Below the pieces are notes generated by a model. It worked only from the letters and a program-made list of their open reading frames with translations. It ran no database searches and was not told the DNA's origin. The position numbers and the translations under genes were made by a program. 64,000 nucleotides of DNA from Gilliamella sp. ESL0405 (GTDB lineage Bacteria; Pseudomonadota; Gammaproteobacteria; Enterobacterales; Orbaceae), in NCBI RefSeq assembly GCF_019469205.1, contig NZ_CP048265.1, positions 1,550,001-1,614,000 of the forward strand, read 5' to 3'. Below, piece by piece: positions 18,977-27,548 of this stretch; positions within the stretch are counted from its first letter, which is position 1, and each line of letters starts with the position of its first letter.

Positions 18977-19070
18977 AGTCGTTTACTGTCTATACAGGGA
19001 ATACCGAATAAGCACTATAGCTCCCCATAATTAATTTGGTATTACCCTGTTATTATTGATACTATCCGTT

Positions 19071-19893
19071 TTATACTTAAACATAGGGTATTTCTGAAAC
19101 TTTTTGATAAGGTTTTTATTTATCCTATTGTCCTGTGTAACTAAACTCACCAGCTTACGCTATCTTATTTATACTAACCGACACGCTTTTAGCGTTTTAT
19201 TGTTTAATGAATAAACTAAAATAGTTTTATACTGAAACATAGGGTATTTCTGAAACTTCTTGACAAGACTTTTATTTATTCCATTAATCCATTTAATAAA
19301 ACCACCAGCTTACGCTATCTTATTTATACTAACCGACACGCTTTTAGCGTTTTATTGTTTAATGCATAAACTAAAATAGTTTTATACTGAAACATAGGGT
19401 ATTTCTGAAACTTCTTGACAAGACTTTTATTTATTCCATTAATCCATTTAATAAAACCACCAGCTTACGCTTCCTTATTTATGCTACCAACACGCTTTTA
19501 GCGTTTTATTGTTTAATGCATAAACTAAAATAGTTTTATACTTAAACATAGGGTGTTTCTGAAACTTCTTGACAAGGTTTTTATTTATTCTATTAATCTG
19601 TTTAAATAAACTCACCAGCTTATGCTACTTTATTTATACTAACCGACACGCCTTTAGCGTTTTATTGTTTAATGAATAAACTAAAATAGTTTTATACTAA
19701 AACATAGGGTATTTCTGAAACTTTTTGACAAGGTTTTTATTTATCCTATTGTCCTGTGTAACTAAACTCACCAGCTTACGCTTCCTTATTTATGCTACCA
19801 ACACGCCTTTAGCGTTTTATTGTTTAATGCATAAACTAAAATAGTTTTATACTTAAACATAGGGTATTTCTGAAACTTCTTGACAAGACTATT
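19071..19893. repeat. Six tandem copies of a ~155-bp repeat
   Basis: The landmark ACATAGGGTATTTCTGAAAC recurs with its first base at 19081, 19237, 19392, 19546, 19702 and 19857, a period of 154-156 bp. Each unit also carries ACCAGCTTACGCT, the CACGCTTTTAGCG block and GTTTAATGCATAAAC. Copies differ by scattered substitutions and small indels. No reading frame of note, no spacer structure and no transposase motif is present, so it is a noncoding minisatellite. It fills the gap between allD and the next gene, and a diverged, inverted single copy lies near 32930. Confidence 0.9.
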
Positions 19894-20034
19894 TTTTATC
19901 CAATCCGATATCAAGCCTTCAATGCAGAATATTCAATTTATTTGCGAATTTTATTAATGAAAAATTCACGAAAAGAGTGGTAATATATTGCTCAATTTAT
20001 CGTAAATCAATGTTGAATAGGAATAAGGATTGAA

Positions 20035-20457
20035 ATGAATAATGGTTTTAAATTAGACAAAATAAAAGACTATTTCGAGCTCGAAAAATTACCAGAATTT
20101 GACGATAAATCAATACTATATATTTTGAAAGATGCCTCACTTTGGCAATATATACTTTTTAATTTTTTTGCTACTTTATTGATTAAACACTATTTAATTT
20201 ACTTCCAACCCAATCAGATTATTTTAATTAAGTTAACTCTATTAGGTGACTTAACCAAAAATATAAAAAAAATCCCAATGGAAAAGATTACCAATCTACA
20301 ATTCAAACGGGGCACTATACGTAGTAAATTATCTTTCATGGTAGATAATCAAAAATTCGAATTTAAACTGCCCAATCTTTTGTTGGTCGGAAAATGGCAA
20401 AAAGCTAATTTAAAACAAATTATTAACGATTATTTTTTATCAGCAAAAACAAATTAA
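20035..20457 (+). CDS. Small membrane-associated protein, unknown function
   Basis: I do not recognise this 140-residue protein. A polar N-terminus (about 45 residues) precedes a hydrophobic stretch at about residues 42-60 (LWQYILFNFFATLLI), followed by a beta-rich, basic C-terminal half with PMEKITNLQFKRG. That layout recalls bacterial PH-like domains tethered to the membrane, but this is only a shape resemblance. The ATG has AAGGA seven bases upstream. It stands alone between the repeat array and asnA, and a hairpin follows it. Confidence 0.65.
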   Translation: MNNGFKLDKIKDYFELEKLPEFDDKSILYILKDASLWQYILFNFFATLLIKHYLIYFQPNQIILIKLTLLGDLTKNIKKIPMEKITNLQFKRGTIRSKLSFMVDNQKFEFKLPNLLLVGKWQKANLKQIINDYFLSAKTN

Positions 20458-20512
20458 ATTTATAATACTTATAAAATTTTTGCTTAATACTAACTTGATT
20501 GTTAATGAAGTT

Positions 20513-20551
20513 GAAAAAGCATTCTTAAACTAATTTGCTTCATGCTTTTTC
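20513..20551 (+). terminator. Hairpin between the small membrane gene and asnA
   Basis: GAAAAAGCAT and ATGCTTTTTC form a 10-bp stem with a 19-base loop. It lies 56 bases after the upstream stop and 45 bases before the asnA ATG. It may terminate the first gene or lie in the asnA leader. Confidence 0.5.
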
Positions 20552-20596
20552 GATTCAATTTATATTCAAACTTAAACACAAAATTAGAGAGTAAAC

Positions 20597-21589
20597 ATGA
20601 CAATATCATTCAAAGAGCAACAACAAAGGATTAGTTTTGTAAAACAATTTTTTGCAGATAAATTGGCCGAAAATTTATCACTTATAGAAGTACAAGCGCC
20701 GATTTTAAGCAGAGTTGGCGACGGTATTCAAGATAATTTATCGGGAACAGAAAATGCGGTACAAGTAAAGGTAAAAACAATACCGGATAGCCAATTTGAA
20801 GTGGTTCATTCACTTGCTAAATGGAAGCGTAAAATTTTAAGTTGTCACCACTTTGCCGTCGGTGAAGGCCTTTATACTAATATGAAAGCTTTACGCCCGG
20901 ATGAAGATCAATTATCACCTATTCATTCGGTTTATGTTGATCAATGGGATTGGGAAAAAGTAATCAGCCCACAAGATAGAAATTTAACCTATTTAAAACA
21001 GACTGTTGAAAAAATCTATAGTGCTATTAAAGCAACCGAAAATGCGGTGTCACAAAAATATCACTTATCACGTTTCCTCCCTGAAACCATTACATTTATG
21101 GATAGTGAACAATTATTAAAACGCTACCCTAATTTAACCCCTAAAGAGCGTGAAAATGCTATTGCTAAAGAGCTAGGCGCAGTGTTTTTAATCGGCATCG
21201 GTGGCAAACTGTCAAATAACGAAAAACATGATGTGCGTGCACCGGATTATGACGATTGGAGTAGCGATAATGATTTAGGTTCTAAAGGCTTAAATGGCGA
21301 TATTTTAGTGTGGAATCCGGTATTAAATAGCGCTTTTGAAATTTCATCAATGGGTATTCGTGTCGATCCAGAAACATTAAAGCGCCAATTAAAGATCACT
21401 AATGATGAAGATCGCTTAAATTATGCTTGGCATCAAGCTCTAATAAACGGCGAACTATTGCAAACTATTGGTGGTGGCATTGGGCAATCTCGTTTAGTGA
21501 TGTTACTTTTACAGCAAAACCATATTGGACAAGTACAAGCCAGTGTTTGGGACAACACCACAAGCCAACAATATCCAAATTTACTTTAA
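20597..21589 (+). CDS. asnA: Aspartate-ammonia ligase (asparagine synthetase A)
   Basis: AsnA makes asparagine from aspartate, ammonia and ATP, releasing AMP and pyrophosphate. The 330-residue product matches the E. coli enzyme in length and in class II tRNA-synthetase-like motifs: [19 protein letters not shown] near residue 33, [12 protein letters not shown] near 78, [24 protein letters not shown] near 104-127, [13 protein letters not shown] near 248 and the C-terminal [19 protein letters not shown] precedes the ATG. It is monocistronic, with two hairpins downstream. Confidence 0.96.
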   Translation: MTISFKEQQQRISFVKQFFADKLAENLSLIEVQAPILSRVGDGIQDNLSGTENAVQVKVKTIPDSQFEVVHSLAKWKRKILSCHHFAVGEGLYTNMKALRPDEDQLSPIHSVYVDQWDWEKVISPQDRNLTYLKQTVEKIYSAIKATENAVSQKYHLSRFLPETITFMDSEQLLKRYPNLTPKERENAIAKELGAVFLIGIGGKLSNNEKHDVRAPDYDDWSSDNDLGSKGLNGDILVWNPVLNSAFEISSMGIRVDPETLKRQLKITNDEDRLNYAWHQALINGELLQTIGGGIGQSRLVMLLLQQNHIGQVQASVWDNTTSQQYPNLL

Positions 21590-21706
21590 TTGATGTGGAT
21601 ATCTTTATGACATTTAGAGATATTAATAGGATCGATTGAAAGGAAAATTGATTAATCGATAGCATCACGCTTTTTAACATGTGATTGTAAGGTAAGTTAT
21701 AAAAAT

Positions 21707-21729
21707 GCGTTACCGTTCTACGGTAACGC
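21707..21729. other. Perfect 10-bp hairpin downstream of asnA
   Basis: GCGTTACCGT and ACGGTAACGC flank a three-base loop about 118 bases after the asnA stop. No U-run follows, so it is more likely an mRNA 3' stabiliser or small repeat than the terminator itself. Confidence 0.6.
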
Positions 21730-21770
21730 GCTTAACAATTACAACACTGCCGTTACTAACCTTTTTAAAC

Positions 21771-21799
21771 AAAAGGGAATTTTGCATAATTCCCTTTTT
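21771..21799. terminator. Bidirectional terminator between asnA and the lipoprotein genes
   Basis: AAAAGGGAATT and AATTCCCTTTT form an 11-bp stem with a six-base loop, ending in T residues on the plus strand and with A-rich flank on the other. It separates the convergent asnA and lipoprotein units. Confidence 0.8.
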
Positions 21800-21883
21800 C
21801 TTAGTTTCTTCTATTTTTTTCTTATCCGTAATAAAACAAAAAATAACTAAGTAAAAACAAGCTGATTATTTTTTTATTATTAC

Positions 21884-22819
21884 CTATCTTATAACTTCTA
21901 ATTCGTCTGAGCCTTCGGGTATATGAAAACGGAATAAATAACTTCCAGTAGTCTCCTTTTTATCTTCTTTATCAATTGCTTTAAATTTAATTCCGTCTGT
22001 AAAACTATCATCGTCTTTTTGTCTTAATTTTACAAGCCTATTATTGGGTTCAAGTATTATCTGATAGTCTTCAATCGGTAAAATTTGTATATCATCAAAT
22101 ATATTTGAAACCTCTCCATTTGTTAAAGAGTTTTCTTGAAGATAATTTTCAATTTCTTGTTGAGTGGCATATAAAAAGATAAATTGTTCTTTCCATCTAG
22201 GCATAACTGCTTGAAAGTAAGCTTCTGTATCCTTATTTTCTAAAATAGTACGCAATGCCTTTATTTTTTTAACTACTTTTTGTTCCAAATCGGAGACTTT
22301 GGTTAAATCTTTAGATTTTGTCCAACCTGTTATTTGATAAGGCACTTCCGCTTCAAATTCAAACGATTTTTCAAAAGAAGGTAAATCTTTAGTCTGTTCA
22401 TAAGGAAGTTCGAAGTTTAGTATTTTTATTTCAGGATCTTCCTTATCCCTAAAATTTTTATTGTAAAATAATCTCATTCTAAAAGCGGCATACTCGCCTA
22501 AAACAGCCTGTCCATTCGGGGGATAAATGCGAATGGTTAATTTTTGTTTACCACTGCCCAATATTCGATAGTTTAATGGGACAATGGGACTGGTAATTTT
22601 ACCTTGATAATGGGCAAATATTTGTACATCATTAACAAATAGTTCCCATTTAATATTAGCACTGTAAATTCCGACATAATAGAACGGTTCTTGCTGGTAC
22701 TGCTTTGGCATTTCAATTGCTTGCATAGTTTCTTGAATTATTTGTTTATCTGTTTTTTGTGCTTGTCCGCAAGAAAACAAAAAACTGCTAATTAAAAATA
22801 AACTGATTAATTTTTTCAT
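21884..22819 (-). CDS. Predicted lipoprotein, second of a tandem pair
   Basis: Not a family I recognise. The 311-residue protein (from the ATG at 22819) has a signal peptide with lipobox LFSC, so Cys17 would be lipidated, and a mature domain rich in beta-strand-like segments, with a charged tail ending PEGSDELEV. It is a diverged paralogue of the upstream gene: signal peptides are nearly identical and both end in a PEGSDEL or PQGSNEL motif. An ATG three codons upstream would overlap the neighbour's stop; the downstream ATG is preferred because it matches the paralogue start. Confidence 0.75.
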   Translation of the reverse strand: MKKLISLFLISSFLFSCGQAQKTDKQIIQETMQAIEMPKQYQQEPFYYVGIYSANIKWELFVNDVQIFAHYQGKITSPIVPLNYRILGSGKQKLTIRIYPPNGQAVLGEYAAFRMRLFYNKNFRDKEDPEIKILNFELPYEQTKDLPSFEKSFEFEAEVPYQITGWTKSKDLTKVSDLEQKVVKKIKALRTILENKDTEAYFQAVMPRWKEQFIFLYATQQEIENYLQENSLTNGEVSNIFDDIQILPIEDYQIILEPNNRLVKLRQKDDDSFTDGIKFKAIDKEDKKETTGSYLFRFHIPEGSDELEVIR

Positions 22820-22821
22820 CG

Positions 22822-23757
22822 TTACCATACCTTCAACTCATTGCTTCCTTGTGGCATATATAAGAAAATAGGCCGACCTCCTTCTATATTTCTTTCTTCT
22901 CCTTCATCATTTTTTACACTAGCTTTCATATAAAGCATTGGACATAGATTTTTTTGCCAAAGTGCCACAATTTTACCGTTGGCATAATATTGTATAGTAT
23001 AGTTTTCGATAGGCAAAAATTCGTGATTCGTTATTCTAGAATCCGAATCGATTAACATAGGCTTCATTTTATATGAATTTTTTATTTCCTCATAAGTATT
23101 TTCGTAGGTTGTGTTTGATACAATACCTGAAGAATGAAGAAATTCCCTATGATATACAATTTCATCTCTGTTAATGCATATTGTTCTTATTTGATTATAT
23201 TTTTCGACAATTTTTTGTTCGATATTTGGGACATTTTTTAAATTAACTGATGCTGCAAGCTCCTGATCGTAAGTAAAGGGCACATCAACATCAATCATCA
23301 ATTTAGCTTCATAATAAGGTAACTTTTGCTCTTCCAACCCTTGTGGCAAGTTAAATTCGGCAATTTGTTGATAATCTTTTAAAGAAGTATCCTTGTCGGC
23401 TGCTCGGTATACGGTAACAGATGCATTAGCGTATTTAGATAGATAATCTTCTCCATCTCTTGGGTAGACTTTGATGATGACATTTTTTTTACCGGCATTG
23501 AATAATAAAACATTTAAAGGAAGCATGGTTGATTGTCCATTATTATCAATAAATCGATAATCTTGTGCTCCCTCGACTTCAATAATGAGTTTGCATCCAT
23601 TTTTGGTAACTTGTGCGCCGAATGCCGGGCGATGTGTGTAATTTTGCGTTAAGGCTAATTCTTGTTGTATGATTTCTTCCATTTGTTTTTCTTGGTTTTC
23701 TTGTCCGCAAGAAAACAAAAAACTGCTAATTAAAAATAAACTGATTAATCTTTTCAT
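22822..23757 (-). CDS. Predicted lipoprotein, first of a tandem pair
   Basis: A 311-residue lipoprotein whose signal peptide MKRLISLFLISSFLFSC is nearly the same as that of its downstream neighbour, with lipidation at Cys17. The mature part has a short helix with QEKQMEEIIQQEL, then beta-rich sequence with IEVEGAQDYRF, YPRDGEDYLSKYA and a C-terminal PQGSNELKVW. Function is unknown. The pair sits next to a broken third copy, so the family is expanding by tandem duplication, as immunity or surface-lipoprotein families often do. Confidence 0.75.
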   Translation of the reverse strand: MKRLISLFLISSFLFSCGQENQEKQMEEIIQQELALTQNYTHRPAFGAQVTKNGCKLIIEVEGAQDYRFIDNNGQSTMLPLNVLLFNAGKKNVIIKVYPRDGEDYLSKYANASVTVYRAADKDTSLKDYQQIAEFNLPQGLEEQKLPYYEAKLMIDVDVPFTYDQELAASVNLKNVPNIEQKIVEKYNQIRTICINRDEIVYHREFLHSSGIVSNTTYENTYEEIKNSYKMKPMLIDSDSRITNHEFLPIENYTIQYYANGKIVALWQKNLCPMLYMKASVKNDEGEERNIEGGRPIFLYMPQGSNELKVW

Positions 23758-23763
23758 GATTAC

Positions 23764-23880
23764 CTATCTTATAACTTCTAATTCGTCTGAGCCTTCGGGG
23801 ATATGGAAACGGAAATTGAATGATCCTTCAAAGTTTGTATTATTGCCTTTATATTTACCTTTAAAAGGAATACCCCAAAA
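23764..23880 (-). pseudogene. 3' remnant of a third lipoprotein paralogue
   Basis: The 48 bases before the upstream start of the lipoprotein pair repeat, nearly base for base, the 3' end of the gene at 21884. Read in that frame the fragment gives an open stretch of about 37 codons ending FRFHIPEGSDELEVIR, with a stop immediately 5' of it. The body and start are gone. It marks the third member of a former tandem array. Confidence 0.75.
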
Positions 23881-24171
23881 CTACATGTCATTACCATCCA
23901 TATTGAATTCAAAAACCTATTATTACTCAGTAATGATATTATGGTATTACTTTTTATCTTCATAATTTAGATACTTTTTCATTCCCAATTGGAGGTTTTA
24001 GCGCTTTAACAATAACGTTATCAACACATCTGGCTATTTATCATGAATCTCAAAACAAATAAAAAATGCCATTTATTTGAGCAAAAAGATATGATAATAA
24101 TGAGAAAAAGGCCAGTTAGGGCTTTCGCCCTAATATTTAGCTTTTTAGCAAGATGCTTAATTGATTAGGTA

Positions 24172-24504
24172 TTACGATTGAACATCCTCATCGGGTACTG
24201 ATTTCTCGGGAGTTGGGGATATTTCATCCGGTTTAGCTGGGGCTGTTGACTCTGTTGGCGATGAAGCAGATACATCATTTAATCGCACATAAATAATTTT
24301 TTGACGACCACCGTCACAAGATCCGACAACTTTCCCTTCAACTTGTTGTGATTCATCAACCGATACATGCTTAAGTTCAAAACGGCTGGCATCAACACCA
24401 TTATTTTGAATCTTATCGGCAATCTTTGCACTAACTTCTTCACAATTTGATGCACCTGCAATCATCGGTAAGCTCAGCAGTAAAACAGAGACTAATTTTT
24501 TCAT
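24172..24504 (-). CDS. Small periplasmic DUF1161-type protein
   Basis: A 110-residue exported protein with a signal peptide ending near AGAS. Its mature core, with CEEVSAKIADKIQNNGV and VVGSCDGGRQKIIYVR, has the two-cysteine pattern of the DUF1161 family of small gammaproteobacterial periplasmic proteins. A Pro/Ser/Thr-rich tail of about 30 residues is an addition to that core. Function is unknown. The ATG at 24504 is chosen because AAAGGA lies just upstream; an ATG five codons earlier would place that ribosome site inside the gene. Confidence 0.72.
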   Translation of the reverse strand: MKKLVSVLLLSLPMIAGASNCEEVSAKIADKIQNNGVDASRFELKHVSVDESQQVEGKVVGSCDGGRQKIIYVRLNDVSASSPTESTAPAKPDEISPTPEKSVPDEDVQS

Positions 24505-24645
24505 TTTCTTTCCTTTCATGTATACATATTTATCAATAAAATATCAGCCTATTGATAAATCTAATAATATACTTTTTATCTAATTAAAAAGTGGTAGTGC
24601 AATTAGCGATTTTAAAAATATTGTTTTCAAGATGATGCAGCAAGT

Positions 24646-24870
24646 TTAGTTATGTCTGTTTTCTAACGTTTTCAATTTATTTAAGATCCAAGACCGAATA
24701 TCTTCGATATCGGCTTGTGATAAACTATTGACAAAATCACGTTTTTTGTGAAGTTTATTACGGTCTTCTTCAGTTAACACAACGCCTTTTAAGTTTAATA
24801 AGACTTCTTTACGATACATTGAATAAATAAAGTCTTTAATTAATTCATCTGAAAGATTGAGATTTTTCAT
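24646..24870 (-). CDS. Small acidic/basic helical protein, unknown
   Basis: A 74-residue cytoplasmic-looking protein with no membrane segment, largely predicted helical (SDELIKDFIYSMYRKEVLL; SQADIEDIRSWILNKLK). A good AAGGAAA precedes its ATG, which supports a real gene. I do not recognise the family. Flanks are noncoding. Confidence 0.6.
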   Translation of the reverse strand: MKNLNLSDELIKDFIYSMYRKEVLLNLKGVVLTEEDRNKLHKKRDFVNSLSQADIEDIRSWILNKLKTLENRHN

Positions 24871-25198
24871 CGTAATTTCCTTATTTATTATTTGATCTAT
24901 CAGTAAGCTGGAAATAAGCCTATCTCTATAGCACTTTCAATATATGCTAATATTTAAGCAATGACAATGGTTGTTAATTTTAAATTTAGATGATTTTATT
25001 CACTGCAAGGAGCACATTTATGCACTGCTTAATTTGATAAGTGATTAACAAACCTGTTGATAACTTGATAATGCTCTAATTATTATTGATTTTTTGATGC
25101 GGTTAAAAAATAACCTATTTTTATTAAGTATCGATTAAGACAAGAAATCAGAAAATATTAGCCCAATATAAAACGAAAAGCGCAAAAGATTAGCCAAT
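24871..25198. other. Noncoding AT-rich gap
   Basis: No reading frame, RNA gene or repeat stands out in this stretch between the 74-residue gene and the hairpin downstream of the SemiSWEET gene. It should contain the promoter of the 74-residue gene. Confidence 0.5.
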
Positions 25199-25230
25199 GT
25201 GTCACAGCAAATAGTGATTTGCTGTGACAC
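25199..25230. terminator. Strong hairpin downstream of the SemiSWEET gene
   Basis: A perfect 14-bp inverted repeat, GTGTCACAGCAAAT with its complement around AGTG, lies 16 bases after the SemiSWEET stop. The long GC-containing stem makes it a likely terminator, although the U-run is poor. Confidence 0.7.
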
Positions 25231-25246
25231 AGACTATTATTGGAAT

Positions 25247-25510
25247 TTATAAAGCGGTAAAAAAAGCCATTAAGCCAAAAATAACGCCGGGAGAATTGGC
25301 AATAGCAATTGGCCAATCTTTCTTTTCACGTAATAAGCCATAACAGACCCATAATGAACAGTTTATCGCGGCGGCTAGGGGTTGTGTTGGATTAGATTTA
25401 AACCCATGAAGATTATCAATGATTTGTGGGATATAAGAAACATACATACCTAATGATGCAATGGTTGCAATGATGCCCAAATAATGAAAAGCTTTCGGTG
25501 AGAGATTCAA
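25247..25510 (-). CDS. SemiSWEET family sugar transporter
   Basis: An 87-residue protein with three predicted membrane helices and the PQ-loop motif YIPQI in helix 1, the signature of bacterial SemiSWEETs, which work as dimers to move sugars such as sucrose or glucose by facilitated diffusion. The helix 2-3 region shows AAINCSLWVCYGLL, with the Asn and Trp that line the substrate site in the family. Substrate is not predictable. It is a single-gene unit. Confidence 0.85.
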   Translation of the reverse strand: MNLSPKAFHYLGIIATIASLGMYVSYIPQIIDNLHGFKSNPTQPLAAAINCSLWVCYGLLREKKDWPIAIANSPGVIFGLMAFFTAL

Positions 25511-25868
25511 GATCTACCTGCCTGCTCAAAAATGAATGGAGGCATAAAACTCTAGCATATATCTAATAAAAATTAAACTTGCGATAAGATGTGAAAAAGT
25601 AAAATATCATTAAATATTGACCATAATGCTGGCGGAGTTATTCGCTTTTACCCCCCTCCAACCGACACCTACCTAACCGGTTTAAAACATACTTTAGGGA
25701 GTATTATTAACGGCTTAGCTTAATAAAAGCGCTAAAATCCGTGAGGCTTAATAACATAGATCAGTTGCAATGCAAGATATGAATGTTACAGTTAGCGCAA
25801 CGAATGGATTTATCATCTTGTCAACCTATGGGATTTGCCCCATAGGTTTTATCGTTAACTTCGTTTCG
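25511..25868. other. Noncoding gap upstream of SemiSWEET
   Basis: About 360 bases with no convincing reading frame. A GC-richer stretch near 25632-25690 (TACCCCCCTCCAACC) is unusual for the region but matches no feature I know. A small hairpin (CCTATGGG ... CCCATAGG) at about 25826-25848 lies 21 bases after the convergent MFS gene's stop and probably terminates it. Confidence 0.45.
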
Positions 25869-27089
25869 TTAAGTTAATTCGGTTTGCTTTGTTTCTTTGC
25901 CCAATATCACAATGGCCATAATTGCCACTAAAATTGATAGGCTAAATAAAGCAAAAACGGCGCTAACACTAAAATCTTTCGCCACTAATAATCCCACCAT
26001 TAATGGACCTAAAATGCCACCGATTCGACCAACAGATGCCGCCATTCCCGATCCGGTTGCCCGAATATTGGTACTATATTGTTCCGGTGTATAAGCGTAC
26101 ATGGCTCCCCAAGCACCTAAGTTAAAAAATGACAATAATGCGCCGTAAATGAGCAACTGGTTGGCTGTATCGGCTTGTCCAAATAAATAAGCACTGATTA
26201 ATGTGCCGGATAAATAGGAAACTAAAACCCATTTACGCCCTACTCGTTCAATTAACCATGCAACGGTAAAATAGCCAGGTAACTGCGCCAGTGTCATAAT
26301 TAAGATGTATTGAAAGCTTTTGACCATATCAAAACCTTTCATCATCATGACACTCGGTAGCCATAAAAACATACCGTAATAGGAAAATACCACACAAAAC
26401 CAAACTATCCATAACATAACACTTTGCTGACGAAATGATTTTGAAAAAAGTAATCGAATCTTTTGTATAACCGTTTCTTTTTTTATTATCTCATTTGAAT
26501 GGCTATAAGTTGGCGAATCAGGCAGGTTAAACCGCAAGTAGAGTGCGTAAAAAGCTGGCATGGCACATAAAATCATTGCGCCTCGCCACCCTACTGACGG
26601 TAATGGTATCAAAAAATAGGCGATCAACGCTGCCAATATCCAACCAACAGCCCAAAAACTTTCCAGTAACACCACAACACGGCCACGTACATTTGGCGCA
26701 ACACTTTCACTCACCAAGGTAGAGGCAACCGGTAATTCACCCCCTAGTCCCATTCCAATGAAAAATCGAAGCACCAGCAAGCTATATAGCCCCCAAGCAA
26801 AAGCACTTAAGCCGCTGGCGATGCTAAACATCAGTAAGGTAAATAAAAAAGCGGCTTTGCGACCTTTTTTATCCGCATAGAGACCAAAAACGAAAGCCCC
26901 TACCGCCATACCTATTGAGTTGACACTTCCAATTGTACCTAACTGGGTGGCAGATAAGCCCCAATCTTGTTTTAAAGCCGCTAAAATAAAAGAAAGTAAT
27001 CCAACATCCATTGCATCAAATAGCCAGCCGGTACCGGCAATAAGTAACAGTTTGTTGGTCGTTAGTGATAAAGTTTTAGAACGTTGCAT
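25869..27089 (-). CDS. MFS transporter, sugar/aromatic-acid (NiaP-like) type
   Basis: A 406-residue, 12-helix carrier. The helix 1 motif GWLFDAMDVGLLSF, the loop 2-3 motif GLYADKKGRKAAF and RFFIGMGLGGELPVASTLVSE place it with the sugar-porter and aromatic-acid symporter branch, which includes niacin permeases (NiaP). Loop 8-9 has ERVGRKWV. Nicotinate or an aromatic acid is possible, but nothing nearby fixes the substrate. It is monocistronic. Confidence 0.75.
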   Translation of the reverse strand: MQRSKTLSLTTNKLLLIAGTGWLFDAMDVGLLSFILAALKQDWGLSATQLGTIGSVNSIGMAVGAFVFGLYADKKGRKAAFLFTLLMFSIASGLSAFAWGLYSLLVLRFFIGMGLGGELPVASTLVSESVAPNVRGRVVVLLESFWAVGWILAALIAYFLIPLPSVGWRGAMILCAMPAFYALYLRFNLPDSPTYSHSNEIIKKETVIQKIRLLFSKSFRQQSVMLWIVWFCVVFSYYGMFLWLPSVMMMKGFDMVKSFQYILIMTLAQLPGYFTVAWLIERVGRKWVLVSYLSGTLISAYLFGQADTANQLLIYGALLSFFNLGAWGAMYAYTPEQYSTNIRATGSGMAASVGRIGGILGPLMVGLLVAKDFSVSAVFALFSLSILVAIMAIVILGKETKQTELT

Positions 27090-27548
27090 AATCGATATAA
27101 AAAAATGGTAAACGTAACTGGATCAAATCAAATTTTGATTAAAATGTCCATAACTTAATCGAATTTAACCGGCATTTTAGAAAAATTTCATGCTTGTGCA
27201 ACAGTCATTCTTTAGCTGAATATTAGTTTCAATATGCGATTTGATAAGCCTATTTTAAACCAGATAAATGATACTATTGCTTTGGATATAGAGATTAAAA
27301 TGGTTGGTTAATCGTTCCCCCCTATGGCTTTTAAGGATCAATGTTGCGTTATGGCTCGGCAAAATAAGCTAATGATTAAGCACATTTAACCTTGGTTTTA
27401 ATGTTGATAACCAAATTAGACACGATTTGGTTAATTTTAGATGATTGAAACAGATGACACATTTTCTAGTCCCAAAAACGAACTGCAAACCCATTATTTG
27501 TGAGTATTTAAAGCAGCGATTGATATCACAATCAGCTAAAATCTTCGA
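27090..27548. other. Noncoding gap before the methionine operon's end
   Basis: About 460 bases between the MFS start and the flavoprotein stop, holding the carrier's promoter. No gene, repeat or strong hairpin was found by eye. Confidence 0.5.

Noticed and set aside
19071-19893. CRISPR array
   Set aside because: The repeating unit is about 155 bp and the whole unit repeats; there are no short conserved repeats with unique spacers and no cas gene nearby.
23778-23963. 61-residue minus-strand protein
   Set aside because: It is out of frame with the lipoprotein remnant that explains the same bases and has no ribosome site.
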